Source of the DNA: Zeimonas sp041678445
GTDB lineage: Bacteria; Pseudomonadota; Gammaproteobacteria; Burkholderiales; Burkholderiaceae_E
Direction: 5' to 3'
Length of the DNA stretch: 24,529 nucleotides
NCBI GenBank assembly: GCA_041678445.1
Contig: JBAYOD010000018.1
Location: 1-24,529, forward strand
Each line of letters starts with the position of its first letter. The first letter of the stretch is position 1. Positions 15,629 through 23,102 of this stretch are shown here, piece after piece. Under the pieces are notes generated by a model. It was not told the origin of the DNA and did no database searches. It saw nothing but the letters and a program-made list of their open reading frames with translations. The translations under genes were made by a program, and so were the position numbers.

Positions 15629-16830
15629 CAATCAGCCGGACGCAGGGCTCGGACGAAGTCGTCGGAAGGTTGCACCGAGGCGCCGTCGACATAGCGGAAA
15701 TCGACCATCACGCCACGGCCGCGTTCATTCTTCGTGCGCCCGACGAAACCTCCCATCGTCGACTGATGGTCGATTGCCCGATACTGGATCGGCCCCCACG
15801 GCGTGTCGACCTCGAGCCCGCGGAAAGCTTCGATCATCTTCTCGGTGTCGGTCGAACCCGCCTTGGCCACGCCCGCGGCCAGCGACCTGATCGCGTTGTA
15901 GCCGACGATGGTGCCCAGCCGCGGATAGTCGCTGAAGCGCTTCTGGTAGGCCGCCAGGAAGCTCTGGTGCTCGGGGGTGTCGATGCCGTACCACGGATAG
16001 CCGGTGACCAGCCAGCCATCGGGCGTTTCGCCACGCAACGGGTCGAGGTACTCGGGCTCGCCGGTCAGCAGGCTGACCACCTCGCGCCCCTCGAACAGTC
16101 CGCGGGTATTGCCCTCGCGCACGAAGCGCGACAGGTCGGCAGCGAACAGCACGTTGAAGATCGCGTCGGGCTTCGCGTCGGCAATCGCCTGGACGATGCT
16201 GCCGGCGTCGACCCGGCCCAGCGGCGGCGCCTGCTCGACGACGAACTCGATGTCCGGCTGGGCGGCCTTCATCAGCGTCTTGAAGGTTGCCACCGCCGAC
16301 TGGCCGTACTCGTAGTTCGGATAGACGATGGCCCAGCGTTTCTTGTTCATTGCCACGGCGCCGGGCACCAGCATCGCCACCTGCATGTAGGTCGACGGGC
16401 GCAGCCGGAAAGTGTAGCGGTTGCCATCCTGCCAGGTGATCTTGTCGGTCAGCGGCTCGGCCGCGAGGAAGAAGATCTTCTTCTGCCTGGCAAAGTCGGT
16501 CAGGGCCAGGCCGATGTGCGACAGGAAGGAACCGGTCAGCAGGTCGATCCGCTCACGTGAGACCAGTTCTTCGGCGACCCGCACGGCATCGCCCGGGTTG
16601 CCGTTGTCGTCACGGACGATCAGCTCGAGCATCCGGCCGTCGACCCCGCCGGCGGCGTTGATCTGTTCGACCGCCAGCTCCATCCCCTTGCGATACGGCT
16701 CGAGAAAGGCCGGCTGGGCCTTGTAGCTGTTGATCTCACCGATCCGGATCGGTTGCTGGGCAATCGCCGGCGCCGCAACGGTGCCCGCCAGCGCGATCGT
16801 GGCGGCGGCGATCAGGTGTTTGATCTTCAT
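15628..16830 (-). CDS. ABC transporter substrate-binding protein, LivK/HAAT family
   Basis: The periplasmic binding protein of the importer has 400 residues. The N-terminus is a clear Sec signal peptide: MKIKH, a hydrophobic core, and a cleavage site after AIA at residue 24 before QQPIRIGE. The mature part has the type I periplasmic-binding fold seen in LivK-like proteins (INAAGGVDGRMLELIVRDDNGNPGDAV, then LTGSFLSHIGLALTDFA, then IVYPNYEYGQSAV). These proteins bind amino acids, amides, urea, aromatic acids or other small ligands, so the ligand cannot be assigned. The start has AGGAGA about eight bases upstream. It is the first gene of the cluster, divergent from fdxA across 217 bases. Confidence 0.92.
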   Translation of the reverse strand: MKIKHLIAAATIALAGTVAAPAIAQQPIRIGEINSYKAQPAFLEPYRKGMELAVEQINAAGGVDGRMLELIVRDDNGNPGDAVRVAEELVSRERIDLLTGSFLSHIGLALTDFARQKKIFFLAAEPLTDKITWQDGNRYTFRLRPSTYMQVAMLVPGAVAMNKKRWAIVYPNYEYGQSAVATFKTLMKAAQPDIEFVVEQAPPLGRVDAGSIVQAIADAKPDAIFNVLFAADLSRFVREGNTRGLFEGREVVSLLTGEPEYLDPLRGETPDGWLVTGYPWYGIDTPEHQSFLAAYQKRFSDYPRLGTIVGYNAIRSLAAGVAKAGSTDTEKMIEAFRGLEVDTPWGPIQYRAIDHQSTMGGFVGRTKNERGRGVMVDFRYVDGASVQPSDDFVRALRPAD

Positions 16831-16886
16831 CTTCCGTTCTCCTGGTTGGGCCGGATGAACGGCCCCATTACAACACCGGCAGACGC

Positions 16887-16901
16887 GGGGCCGCAGGCCC
16901 C
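16887..16901. other. Small hairpin in the divergent intergenic region
   Basis: GGGGCC (16887-16892) pairs with GGCCCC (16896-16901) around GCA. It lies in the probable 5' leader of the transporter mRNA. No regulator-binding match was recognised. Confidence 0.3.
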
Positions 16902-16927
16902 TTCGGCAGCGTTGGCGCAGGCGTGGA

Positions 16928-16933
16928 ATGATA
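16928..16933 (-). promoter_or_regulatory. Candidate -10 box for the ABC transporter cluster
   Basis: TATCAT in the context GCGGCTATCATTCC on the minus strand lies 94 bases before the binding-protein ATG. A -35 hexamer is not evident, so this rests on the hexamer and position only. Confidence 0.3.
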
Positions 16934-16980
16934 GCCGCAGCGCCGGTGCGGCCTCTCGGCAGGGGTCAGACGGGGGGAAA

Positions 16981-16993
16981 GGGTAAAATACCC
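16981..16993 (+). promoter_or_regulatory. Palindromic -10 region upstream of fdxA
   Basis: GGGTAAAATACCC contains TAAAAT (16984-16989, 5 of 6 to TATAAT) inside a perfect 5-bp inverted repeat, GGGTA-aaa-TACCC. It lies about 55 bases before the fdxA ATG. No clear -35 is seen. The symmetry could be an operator overlapping the promoter, or chance. Confidence 0.4.
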
Positions 16994-17047
16994 GGTGTTC
17001 CGGTCCGGCCCCATCCGGCCCCTCTTATCAGTCTCCCTGCCCCAGTC

Positions 17048-17371
17048 ATGACCCATGTCGTTCTCGACTCCTGCATTCGTTGCAAGTACACCGACTGTGT
17101 GGATGTCTGCCCGGTCGATTGCTTCCGGGAAGGTCCGAACATGCTGGTCATCGACCCCGACGAGTGCATCGACTGTGCGGTCTGCATTCCCGAATGCCCT
17201 GTCGAGGCGATCGTCGCCGAGGAAGACGTTCCGGCCGATCAGCAGCATTTCACCGACCTGAACGCCGATCTGGCGAAGATCTGGCCGGCCATCACCCGCA
17301 CCCAGGATCCCCTGCCCGACGCCGAAGACTGGAAAGACGTCAAGGGCAAGCTCGACCAGCTGGAGCGCTGA
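17048..17371 (+). CDS. fdxA: 7Fe (3Fe-4S/4Fe-4S) ferredoxin FdxA
   Basis: This 107-residue cytoplasmic electron carrier closely follows Azotobacter ferredoxin I in length and sequence. By comparison, Cys9, Cys17, Cys21 and Cys50 would bind the 3Fe-4S cluster. Cys25, Cys40, Cys43 and Cys46 would bind the 4Fe-4S cluster. Cys12 would be the free cysteine near it. The C-terminal part (DPLPDAEDWKDVKGKLDQLER) is also typical of this family. The ATG at 17048 gives the family N-terminus (MTHVVLDSCIRCKYTDC). No strong Shine-Dalgarno precedes it. It is probably monocistronic, since 253 bases with a separate promoter candidate separate it from phaZ. Its redox partner is not shown by context. Confidence 0.96.
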   Translation: MTHVVLDSCIRCKYTDCVDVCPVDCFREGPNMLVIDPDECIDCAVCIPECPVEAIVAEEDVPADQQHFTDLNADLAKIWPAITRTQDPLPDAEDWKDVKGKLDQLER

Positions 17372-17485
17372 GCGATCCGGTGCAGCCTCCGTCGAAACGA
17401 CCCCGACGAATCCGGCCATCGGCCCTGGCAGCGGCTTGGTCGGGCGGGATCGTGCGATACTGACCGATTCGGGCAGGATTATTTT

Positions 17486-17520
17486 TTGCGCAGTGCAGCA
17501 TCCTGCTGGATAATTGCGCA
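17486..17520 (+). promoter_or_regulatory. phaZ promoter with TGC-rich candidate operator (PhaR-like)
   Basis: TTGCGC (17486-17491, 3 of 6 to TTGACA) and GATAAT (17509-17514, 5 of 6) are separated by exactly 17 bases, about 110 bases before the phaZ ATG. The region is dense in TGC/GCA: TTGCGCA occurs at 17486-17492 and again at 17514-17520, and CAGCA-tcc-TGCTG (17496-17508) is a perfect inverted repeat. PhaR regulators of PHA granule genes are known to bind TGC-rich DNA, so PhaR control of phaZ is a reasonable inference, not shown. Confidence 0.5.
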
Positions 17521-17624
17521 CCGTCGAACAAACGCGAACGAACCAACGCAGCCAAGGAATCACCGCAACGGGCCGGCGCTCACCGCTGACATCTGCGGGG
17601 ACTGCACAACAGGGACCCTCAAGC

Positions 17625-18902
17625 ATGCTCTACCAGATCCGCGAAGCCCAGCGCGCCGTTCTCAAACCGCTGACCAGCTGGGCCGACACGATGAGCCATC
17701 TGTATGGCGACCCCTACAGCCCGATGGCCGCCCTGCCCTACTCGAACCGGATCTCGGCCGCTTTCGAGCTGCTGTACCGGCTGGGCAAGGACTACGAGAA
17801 ACCGGAGTTCGGCCTGAGTGCCACCCGGGTCGACGGCACCGAGGTGCCGGTGGTCGAGCGTGCCGAAATCGGCCTGCCCTTCTGCCGGCTGCTGAAGTTC
17901 GAGCGGCTGCTGCCCAAGAGCCTCGCCCACCGCTCGACCGACCCCACGGTGCTGGTGTTCGCCCCGCTGTCCGGCCATCATGCGACCCTGCTGCGTGACA
18001 CGGTCCGCGCACTGCTGCCCGATCACAACGTCTACATCACCGACTGGATCGATGCCCGGATGGTGTCGACCTGGCATGGCCCGTTCCATCTCGACGACTA
18101 CATCAGCTACGCCATCCGCTTCATGCGCCATCTCGGCCCGGATCTGCACGTGATGTCGGTCTGCCAGCCGACCGTGCCGGTCATGGCGGCCATCTCGATC
18201 ATGGCGATGATGGACGACCCGCAGCAGCCGCGCACGATGACGATGATGGGCGGGCCGCTCGATACGCGCAGCAGTCCGACCAAGGTCAACGACCTGGCCA
18301 CGACCCGCAGCCACGACTGGTTCGAACGCACGCTGATCCACCGCGTGCCGAGCCGCTATCCGGGAGCCGGACGCCGCGTCTATCCGGGCTTCCTGCAGCA
18401 CACCGGCTTCGTCGCGATGAATCCCGATCGCCACATGACCTCGCACTGGGACTTCTACCTGAATCTGGTGCGCGGCGACATGAACGACGCCGAGTCCCAC
18501 CGCCGCTTCTACGATGAATACAACGCCGTGCTCGACATGCCGGCCGAGTACTATCTGGACACGATCCGGCTGGTCTTCCAGGAGCAGGCGCTGCCGCGCG
18601 GCAACTGGGTCGTCGAGTTCGAAGGCAAGACCTGGCGAGTCGATCCGGCCGCCATCAGCAAGGTGGCCCTGTTCACGATCGAGGGCGAACTCGACGACAT
18701 CTCCGGCCCGGGCCAGACCGAAGCCGCGCAGTCGATGTGTTCGGGTATTCCGACAAACGACAAGCAGCACATGATCGTCAAGGAAGCCGGCCACTACGGC
18801 ATCTTCAGCGGCCGGCGCTGGCGCGAGATGGTCTGCCCGGAAGTGCGCGCCTTCATCCGGCACTACCACTCCGAGGATGACCAGTTGCGCCTCGCCAGTT
18901 GA
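17625..18902 (+). CDS. phaZ: Intracellular poly(3-hydroxybutyrate) depolymerase PhaZ
   Basis: PhaZ degrades native intracellular PHB granules to release hydroxybutyrate units. The 425-residue product starts MLYQIREAQRAVLKPLTSWA and contains NRISAAFELLYRLGKDYEKPEFGL, both typical of Ralstonia-type PhaZ. The nucleophile position is Cys180 in SVCQPTVPV, a cysteine in place of the lipase-box serine as in that family. Asp357 or Asp358 (EGELDDISGPGQ) and His390 (EAGHYGIFSG) complete the probable triad. No signal peptide is present, which fits a cytoplasmic, granule-bound enzyme. The ATG at 17625 has AGGGA nine bases upstream; the open frame before it is untranslated leader. The next gene begins ten bases after the stop. 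Confidence 0.94.
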   Translation: MLYQIREAQRAVLKPLTSWADTMSHLYGDPYSPMAALPYSNRISAAFELLYRLGKDYEKPEFGLSATRVDGTEVPVVERAEIGLPFCRLLKFERLLPKSLAHRSTDPTVLVFAPLSGHHATLLRDTVRALLPDHNVYITDWIDARMVSTWHGPFHLDDYISYAIRFMRHLGPDLHVMSVCQPTVPVMAAISIMAMMDDPQQPRTMTMMGGPLDTRSSPTKVNDLATTRSHDWFERTLIHRVPSRYPGAGRRVYPGFLQHTGFVAMNPDRHMTSHWDFYLNLVRGDMNDAESHRRFYDEYNAVLDMPAEYYLDTIRLVFQEQALPRGNWVVEFEGKTWRVDPAAISKVALFTIEGELDDISGPGQTEAAQSMCSGIPTNDKQHMIVKEAGHYGIFSGRRWREMVCPEVRAFIRHYHSEDDQLRLAS

Positions 18903-18912
18903 GGCCGCGGCG

Positions 18913-19542
18913 ATGAGCGCGAGTCTGGCCGACCGGATCGACGCGCTGCTGCCGCAGACCCAGTGCACGAAATGCGGCTACGACGGTTGCCGGCCCTACG
19001 CCGAGGCGATCGCCACCGGGCACGCCTCGATCGACCGCTGCCCGCCGGGCGGCCGTGCCGGCATCGCCGCGCTGGCGACCCTGCTCGGCCGGCCTGAACT
19101 GCCGCTGGACCCGGCTTGCGGCGTCGAGACGCCGCGCCGCCAGGCGCGGATCGATCCGGCCCTGTGCATCGGTTGCACCAAGTGCATCCAGGCCTGCCCG
19201 GTCGATGCGATCATCGGCGCCCGGCGCCGTATGCACACGGTCGTGGCCGAGCTGTGCACCGGCTGCGATTTGTGCGTCGAGCCCTGCCCGGTCGATTGCA
19301 TCGACATGGTCGCGGCCCCCGAATGGACGGCCGCCGATGCCAGCGCCGCCCGCCGCCGCCATCAGGCACGCAGCCGGCGTCTGGAGCGACTGCACGCCCA
19401 GCGCCGGGCGCGGCTGGCCGCCCGCGGTGTTGCCCAGGCACGCGACGATGCCACGGCGCGCCGACGGGCACTGATCGAGGCGGCCATGCAGCGCGCGCAG
19501 CAGCGCCTGCAGCGTGGCCGCAACGACGGGACCCGGGAATGA
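18913..19542 (+). CDS. rsxB: Soluble RsxB/RnfB-like iron-sulfur protein
   Basis: RnfB/RsxB proteins pass electrons in the Rnf/Rsx membrane complex. The 209-residue product carries an N-terminal cluster motif with Cys18, Cys21, Cys26 and Cys43 (CTKCGYDGCRPYAEAI). Two bacterial-ferredoxin motifs follow: Cys85/88/91/95 (CIGCTKCIQACP) and Cys115/118/121/125 (CTGCDLCVEPCP). Unlike E. coli RsxB it lacks the N-terminal membrane anchor and begins directly with ADRIDALLPQTQC. It ends with about 75 Arg/Ala-rich, probably helical residues (135-209). None of the other Rnf/Rsx subunits is in the window. The ATG at 18913 lies ten bases after the phaZ stop behind a GAGG. Its stop overlaps the nth start as ATGA. 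In E. coli nth also follows the rsx operon. Confidence 0.88.
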   Translation: MSASLADRIDALLPQTQCTKCGYDGCRPYAEAIATGHASIDRCPPGGRAGIAALATLLGRPELPLDPACGVETPRRQARIDPALCIGCTKCIQACPVDAIIGARRRMHTVVAELCTGCDLCVEPCPVDCIDMVAAPEWTAADASAARRRHQARSRRLERLHAQRRARLAARGVAQARDDATARRRALIEAAMQRAQQRLQRGRNDGTRE

Positions 19543-20240
19543 ACCGCGCCCGCCGCACCGAGATCTTCCGGCGCCTGCAGGCGCTGAATCCGCATCCGAC
19601 GACCGAACTGGAGTACGGTAATCCGTTCGAGTTGCTGGTGGCCGTCGTGCTGTCGGCGCAGGCCACCGACCGCAGCGTCAACCTGGCCACCCGCGAGCTG
19701 TTCCGGCTGGCGCCGACCCCGCAGGCCATGCTCGAACTGGGCGAGCCGGCACTGTGCGAGGCCATCCGCACGATCGGCCTGTTCCGCTCCAAGGCCCGCC
19801 ACCTGATCGCGACCTGCCGCATCCTCATCGATGAGCACGACAGCGAAGTGCCGCGCACCCGCGAAGCCCTCGAGCGGCTGCCCGGTGTCGGGCGCAAGAC
19901 CGCCAACGTGATCCTGAATACCGCCTTCGGCCAGCCGACGGTCGCCGTCGACACCCACATCTTCCGGGTCGCCAACCGCACCGGGATCGCACCCGGCGCA
20001 ACGCCGCTGGCCGTCGAAAAGGGCTTGCTCAGGCATGTGCCCAGGCCCTATCTGCACGACTGCCATCACTGGCTGATCCTGCATGGGCGCTACGTCTGCA
20101 AGGCCCGCAAACCCGACTGCTGGCGCTGCGTGATCGCCGACCTGTGCGACTACCCTGACAAGACGCCGGCTCCGAAGACAGCCGCCCGTAGTCCGGCCCC
20201 CGCCCCGGCGACGGCGAAAACGCCGGCGCAGCCGGCCTGA
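19539..20240 (+). CDS. nth: Endonuclease III (DNA glycosylase/AP lyase)
   Basis: Nth removes oxidised pyrimidines and cleaves abasic sites in base-excision repair. The 233-residue product has the helix-hairpin-helix LPGVGRKTAN with catalytic Lys120. The VDTH motif follows with catalytic Asp138, at the same numbers as in E. coli. A 4Fe-4S loop of spacing C-x6-C-x2-C-x5-C is present (Cys187, 194, 197, 203). The core ends near residue 208. An Ala/Pro/Lys/Thr-rich tail of about 25 residues follows, which the 211-residue E. coli enzyme lacks; it is probably disordered. The ATG overlaps the upstream iron-sulfur protein stop, so the two are translationally coupled. Confidence 0.97.
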   Translation: MNRARRTEIFRRLQALNPHPTTELEYGNPFELLVAVVLSAQATDRSVNLATRELFRLAPTPQAMLELGEPALCEAIRTIGLFRSKARHLIATCRILIDEHDSEVPRTREALERLPGVGRKTANVILNTAFGQPTVAVDTHIFRVANRTGIAPGATPLAVEKGLLRHVPRPYLHDCHHWLILHGRYVCKARKPDCWRCVIADLCDYPDKTPAPKTAARSPAPAPATAKTPAQPA

Positions 20241-20261
20241 GCGCCGCTGCGCAAGCATCCG

Positions 20262-20690
20262 ATGTTCGATCCCTCCCGCGACGACGTCCGCCGATTTTTC
20301 TGCGAAGCCTGGCGCAAGCAGCGCGAGGCGCTGCCGCTGACGACGCTCGAAGCGATCGCAGCCGACTGGATCACCGAACATCCGGAGTACCATGCCGACC
20401 TCGATTCGCTCGAGCAGGCGCTGGCTGCCGACTACCCGGTGACCGGCGGGCGCAGCAATCCGTTCCTGCACCTGGCGATGCACCTGTCGATCAGTGAACA
20501 GGTGCAGATCGACCAGCCGCCGGGAATCCGGGCGGCCCACGCCGCGCTGGCCGCACGGCTCGGCTCGGCCCACCAAGCCGCTCACCGGATCATGGACTGC
20601 CTCGGCGAAGTCCTGTGGCGCGCCCAGCGCGACAGCGCGCCACCGGACGCCGAGGCCTATATCGACTGCATCCGCCGCCAGGCCGGGTGA
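20262..20690 (+). CDS. DUF1841 family protein
   Basis: The 142-residue soluble protein begins MFDPSRDDVRRFFCEAWRKQREALPLT, the recognisable start of the DUF1841 family found in beta- and gammaproteobacteria. A conserved-looking central stretch is NPFLHLAMHLSISEQVQIDQPPGIR. No catalytic motif, signal peptide or membrane segment is visible, and I know of no established function. The gene lies 21 bases after nth and 24 bases before the DUF47 gene, all on the same strand. It may be part of the same transcript. Confidence 0.85.
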   Translation: MFDPSRDDVRRFFCEAWRKQREALPLTTLEAIAADWITEHPEYHADLDSLEQALAADYPVTGGRSNPFLHLAMHLSISEQVQIDQPPGIRAAHAALAARLGSAHQAAHRIMDCLGEVLWRAQRDSAPPDAEAYIDCIRRQAG

Positions 20691-20714
20691 TTCTTCTGCA
20701 ACGGAAACCCGAAG

Positions 20715-21350
20715 ATGTTCGGACGTCTGATGCCCCGCGAGGGCAAGTTCTTCGAACTGTTCAACCAGCATGCCGAATGCATCGTCGCCGGCAGCGAACA
20801 GCTCACCGGCCTGATGAACGAGTTCGACGACAGCACCGCGCGGCGCGCGCGCATCGATGCCATCGATGCTGCCGAGAAGGACGCCGACAAGATCACCCAC
20901 GAGACGGTGACCCTGCTGCACAAGACCTTCATCACGCCGTTCGATCGTGACGACATCCACCAGCTGATCAGCCAGATGGACGACATCCTCGACTTGATCC
21001 AGGATGTTGCCGAATCAGCCATCCTGTACGACCTGCAGCGGATCACGCCCGAAGCCTGCCAGCTCGCCGACATCAACGCGATGTGCGCCGAGCGGGTGCG
21101 CGCCGCCGTCGCCATGCTCGACAGCATGGAGAACGCCGAGGCGATCCTGCGGATCTGCGCCGAGATCGACCAGCTCGAATCCGACGCCGACCGCGTCATG
21201 CGCTCGGCAATGTCCCGGCTGTTCCGGGACGAGACCGATGTGCGTCAACTGATCAAGCTGCGGGCGATCTACGAGCTGCTCGAGGCGGTTTCCGACAAAT
21301 GCGAAGCCGTCGCCAACGTCATCGAGGGCGTCGTCCTCGAGAACGCCTGA
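20715..21350 (+). CDS. DUF47/PhoU-like putative phosphate transport regulator
   Basis: The 211-residue, all-helical, highly charged protein belongs to the DUF47 (TIGR00153) family, related to PhoU. It starts MFGRLMPREGKFFELFNQHAE and contains ITHETVTLLHKTFITPFDRDDIHQLISQMDDILDLIQD. This block, with its Asp/Glu-rich helices, is the family's core; PhoU-type proteins bind metal through similar acidic motifs. DUF47 genes are typically paired with Pit-type phosphate transporters and are thought to modulate them. Here pit begins 13 bases after the stop. A GGAAA lies about nine bases before the ATG. The partner is clear from context; the mechanism is inferred. Confidence 0.92.
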   Translation: MFGRLMPREGKFFELFNQHAECIVAGSEQLTGLMNEFDDSTARRARIDAIDAAEKDADKITHETVTLLHKTFITPFDRDDIHQLISQMDDILDLIQDVAESAILYDLQRITPEACQLADINAMCAERVRAAVAMLDSMENAEAILRICAEIDQLESDADRVMRSAMSRLFRDETDVRQLIKLRAIYELLEAVSDKCEAVANVIEGVVLENA

Positions 21351-21363
21351 GCGGCGCAGACCG

Positions 21364-22374
<1,011 letters not shown>

Positions 22375-22385
22375 GGGAGCGTGCA

Positions 22386-23102
22386 ATGACCTCAGCCCGC
22401 AACCCGCATGGCGAACAGCTCTGGCTCGAACTGCCGCCGATGTCCGGTGCGGCACCCGGCCGCCTGCTGGTCTTCCTGCACGGCGCGGGCTCCTGTGCCG
22501 AAGCGTTTGCGCCCGTGGCCCTCGCCTGGCAGCTGAAGTTCCCGGGCGCGACGGCGGCCATCCTCGACGCCCTGCAACCCTCGCCCACCGGCAGCGGCAA
22601 GGACTGGTACGACGGCCGCGGCCCGGCCACAGACCACGGCAACCGGGTCGCTGCGGCGGCCACCGAAGTCGCCCGCCGCATCGCCGCCCTGCAGGCCCGG
22701 AGCGGCGTCGAGCCCGGCGCAACGGTGCTGGTCGGTTTTTCGCAGGGCGCCAATGTCGCGCTCGAACTGGCGCGCAGCGCGCAGGGCCCGGCGGCAATCG
22801 TCGTCGCCTACGCTGCGCGGCTGACACAGGCGCTGCAGCCTGGCGAAGCCCCCGGCGCCACCGTCCACCTGATCCATGGCGAATTCGACACCATCGTGCC
22901 GCTCGAGCAGGCCGAGCGTGCCCACCGCCAGTTGCGGGCGGCCGGTGCCGACGCCTCGCTGGACATCGTGAGCGACCAGGGTCACTCGATCGACCAGGCC
23001 CTGATCAACCTCGGTACGGCGCGCGTGATGAAAACCATCTTCCGGGGCCGTCGCCCCGGGCGCTTTCCTCTTTCCCATCCCATTCCGGAGATTCTGCAAT
23101 GA
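22386..23102 (+). CDS. Alpha/beta hydrolase of the phospholipase/carboxylesterase type
   Basis: The 238-residue cytoplasmic protein resembles bacterial carboxylesterases such as YpfH/EstB. It has LVFLHGAGS (oxyanion region, 28-36), nucleophile Ser119 in GFSQGAN, Asp168 in HGEFDTIVP and His200 in DQGHSID. This completes a serine-hydrolase triad. Such enzymes cleave short-chain esters; the physiological substrate is not known. The ATG at 22386 was taken because it lies 11 bases after pit and gives the family length; the frame extends upstream only as a pit shadow. The stop overlaps the bktB start as ATGA, suggesting coupled translation. A role in ester or thioester turnover alongside the thiolase is possible but speculative. 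The last 20 residues (GRRPGRFPLSHPIP) look like an added tail. Confidence 0.9.
   Translation: MTSARNPHGEQLWLELPPMSGAAPGRLLVFLHGAGSCAEAFAPVALAWQLKFPGATAAILDALQPSPTGSGKDWYDGRGPATDHGNRVAAAATEVARRIAALQARSGVEPGATVLVGFSQGANVALELARSAQGPAAIVVAYAARLTQALQPGEAPGATVHLIHGEFDTIVPLEQAERAHRQLRAAGADASLDIVSDQGHSIDQALINLGTARVMKTIFRGRRPGRFPLSHPIPEILQ

Noticed and set aside
16967..17047. Possible riboswitch or structured leader before fdxA
   Set aside because: The leader is short and I could not recognise a conserved aptamer fold; only the palindromic promoter core stands out.
17619..18968. 449-codon minus-strand frame opposite phaZ
   Set aside because: His/Val/Arg-rich shadow of phaZ with no domain; the plus-strand product is clearly PhaZ with its catalytic residues.
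19116..19538. Upstream extension of the nth frame to about 374 residues
   Set aside because: The added part lies in another frame of the iron-sulfur protein gene; the product from ATG 19539 begins as endonuclease III does, with Lys120 and Asp138 in register with E. coli.
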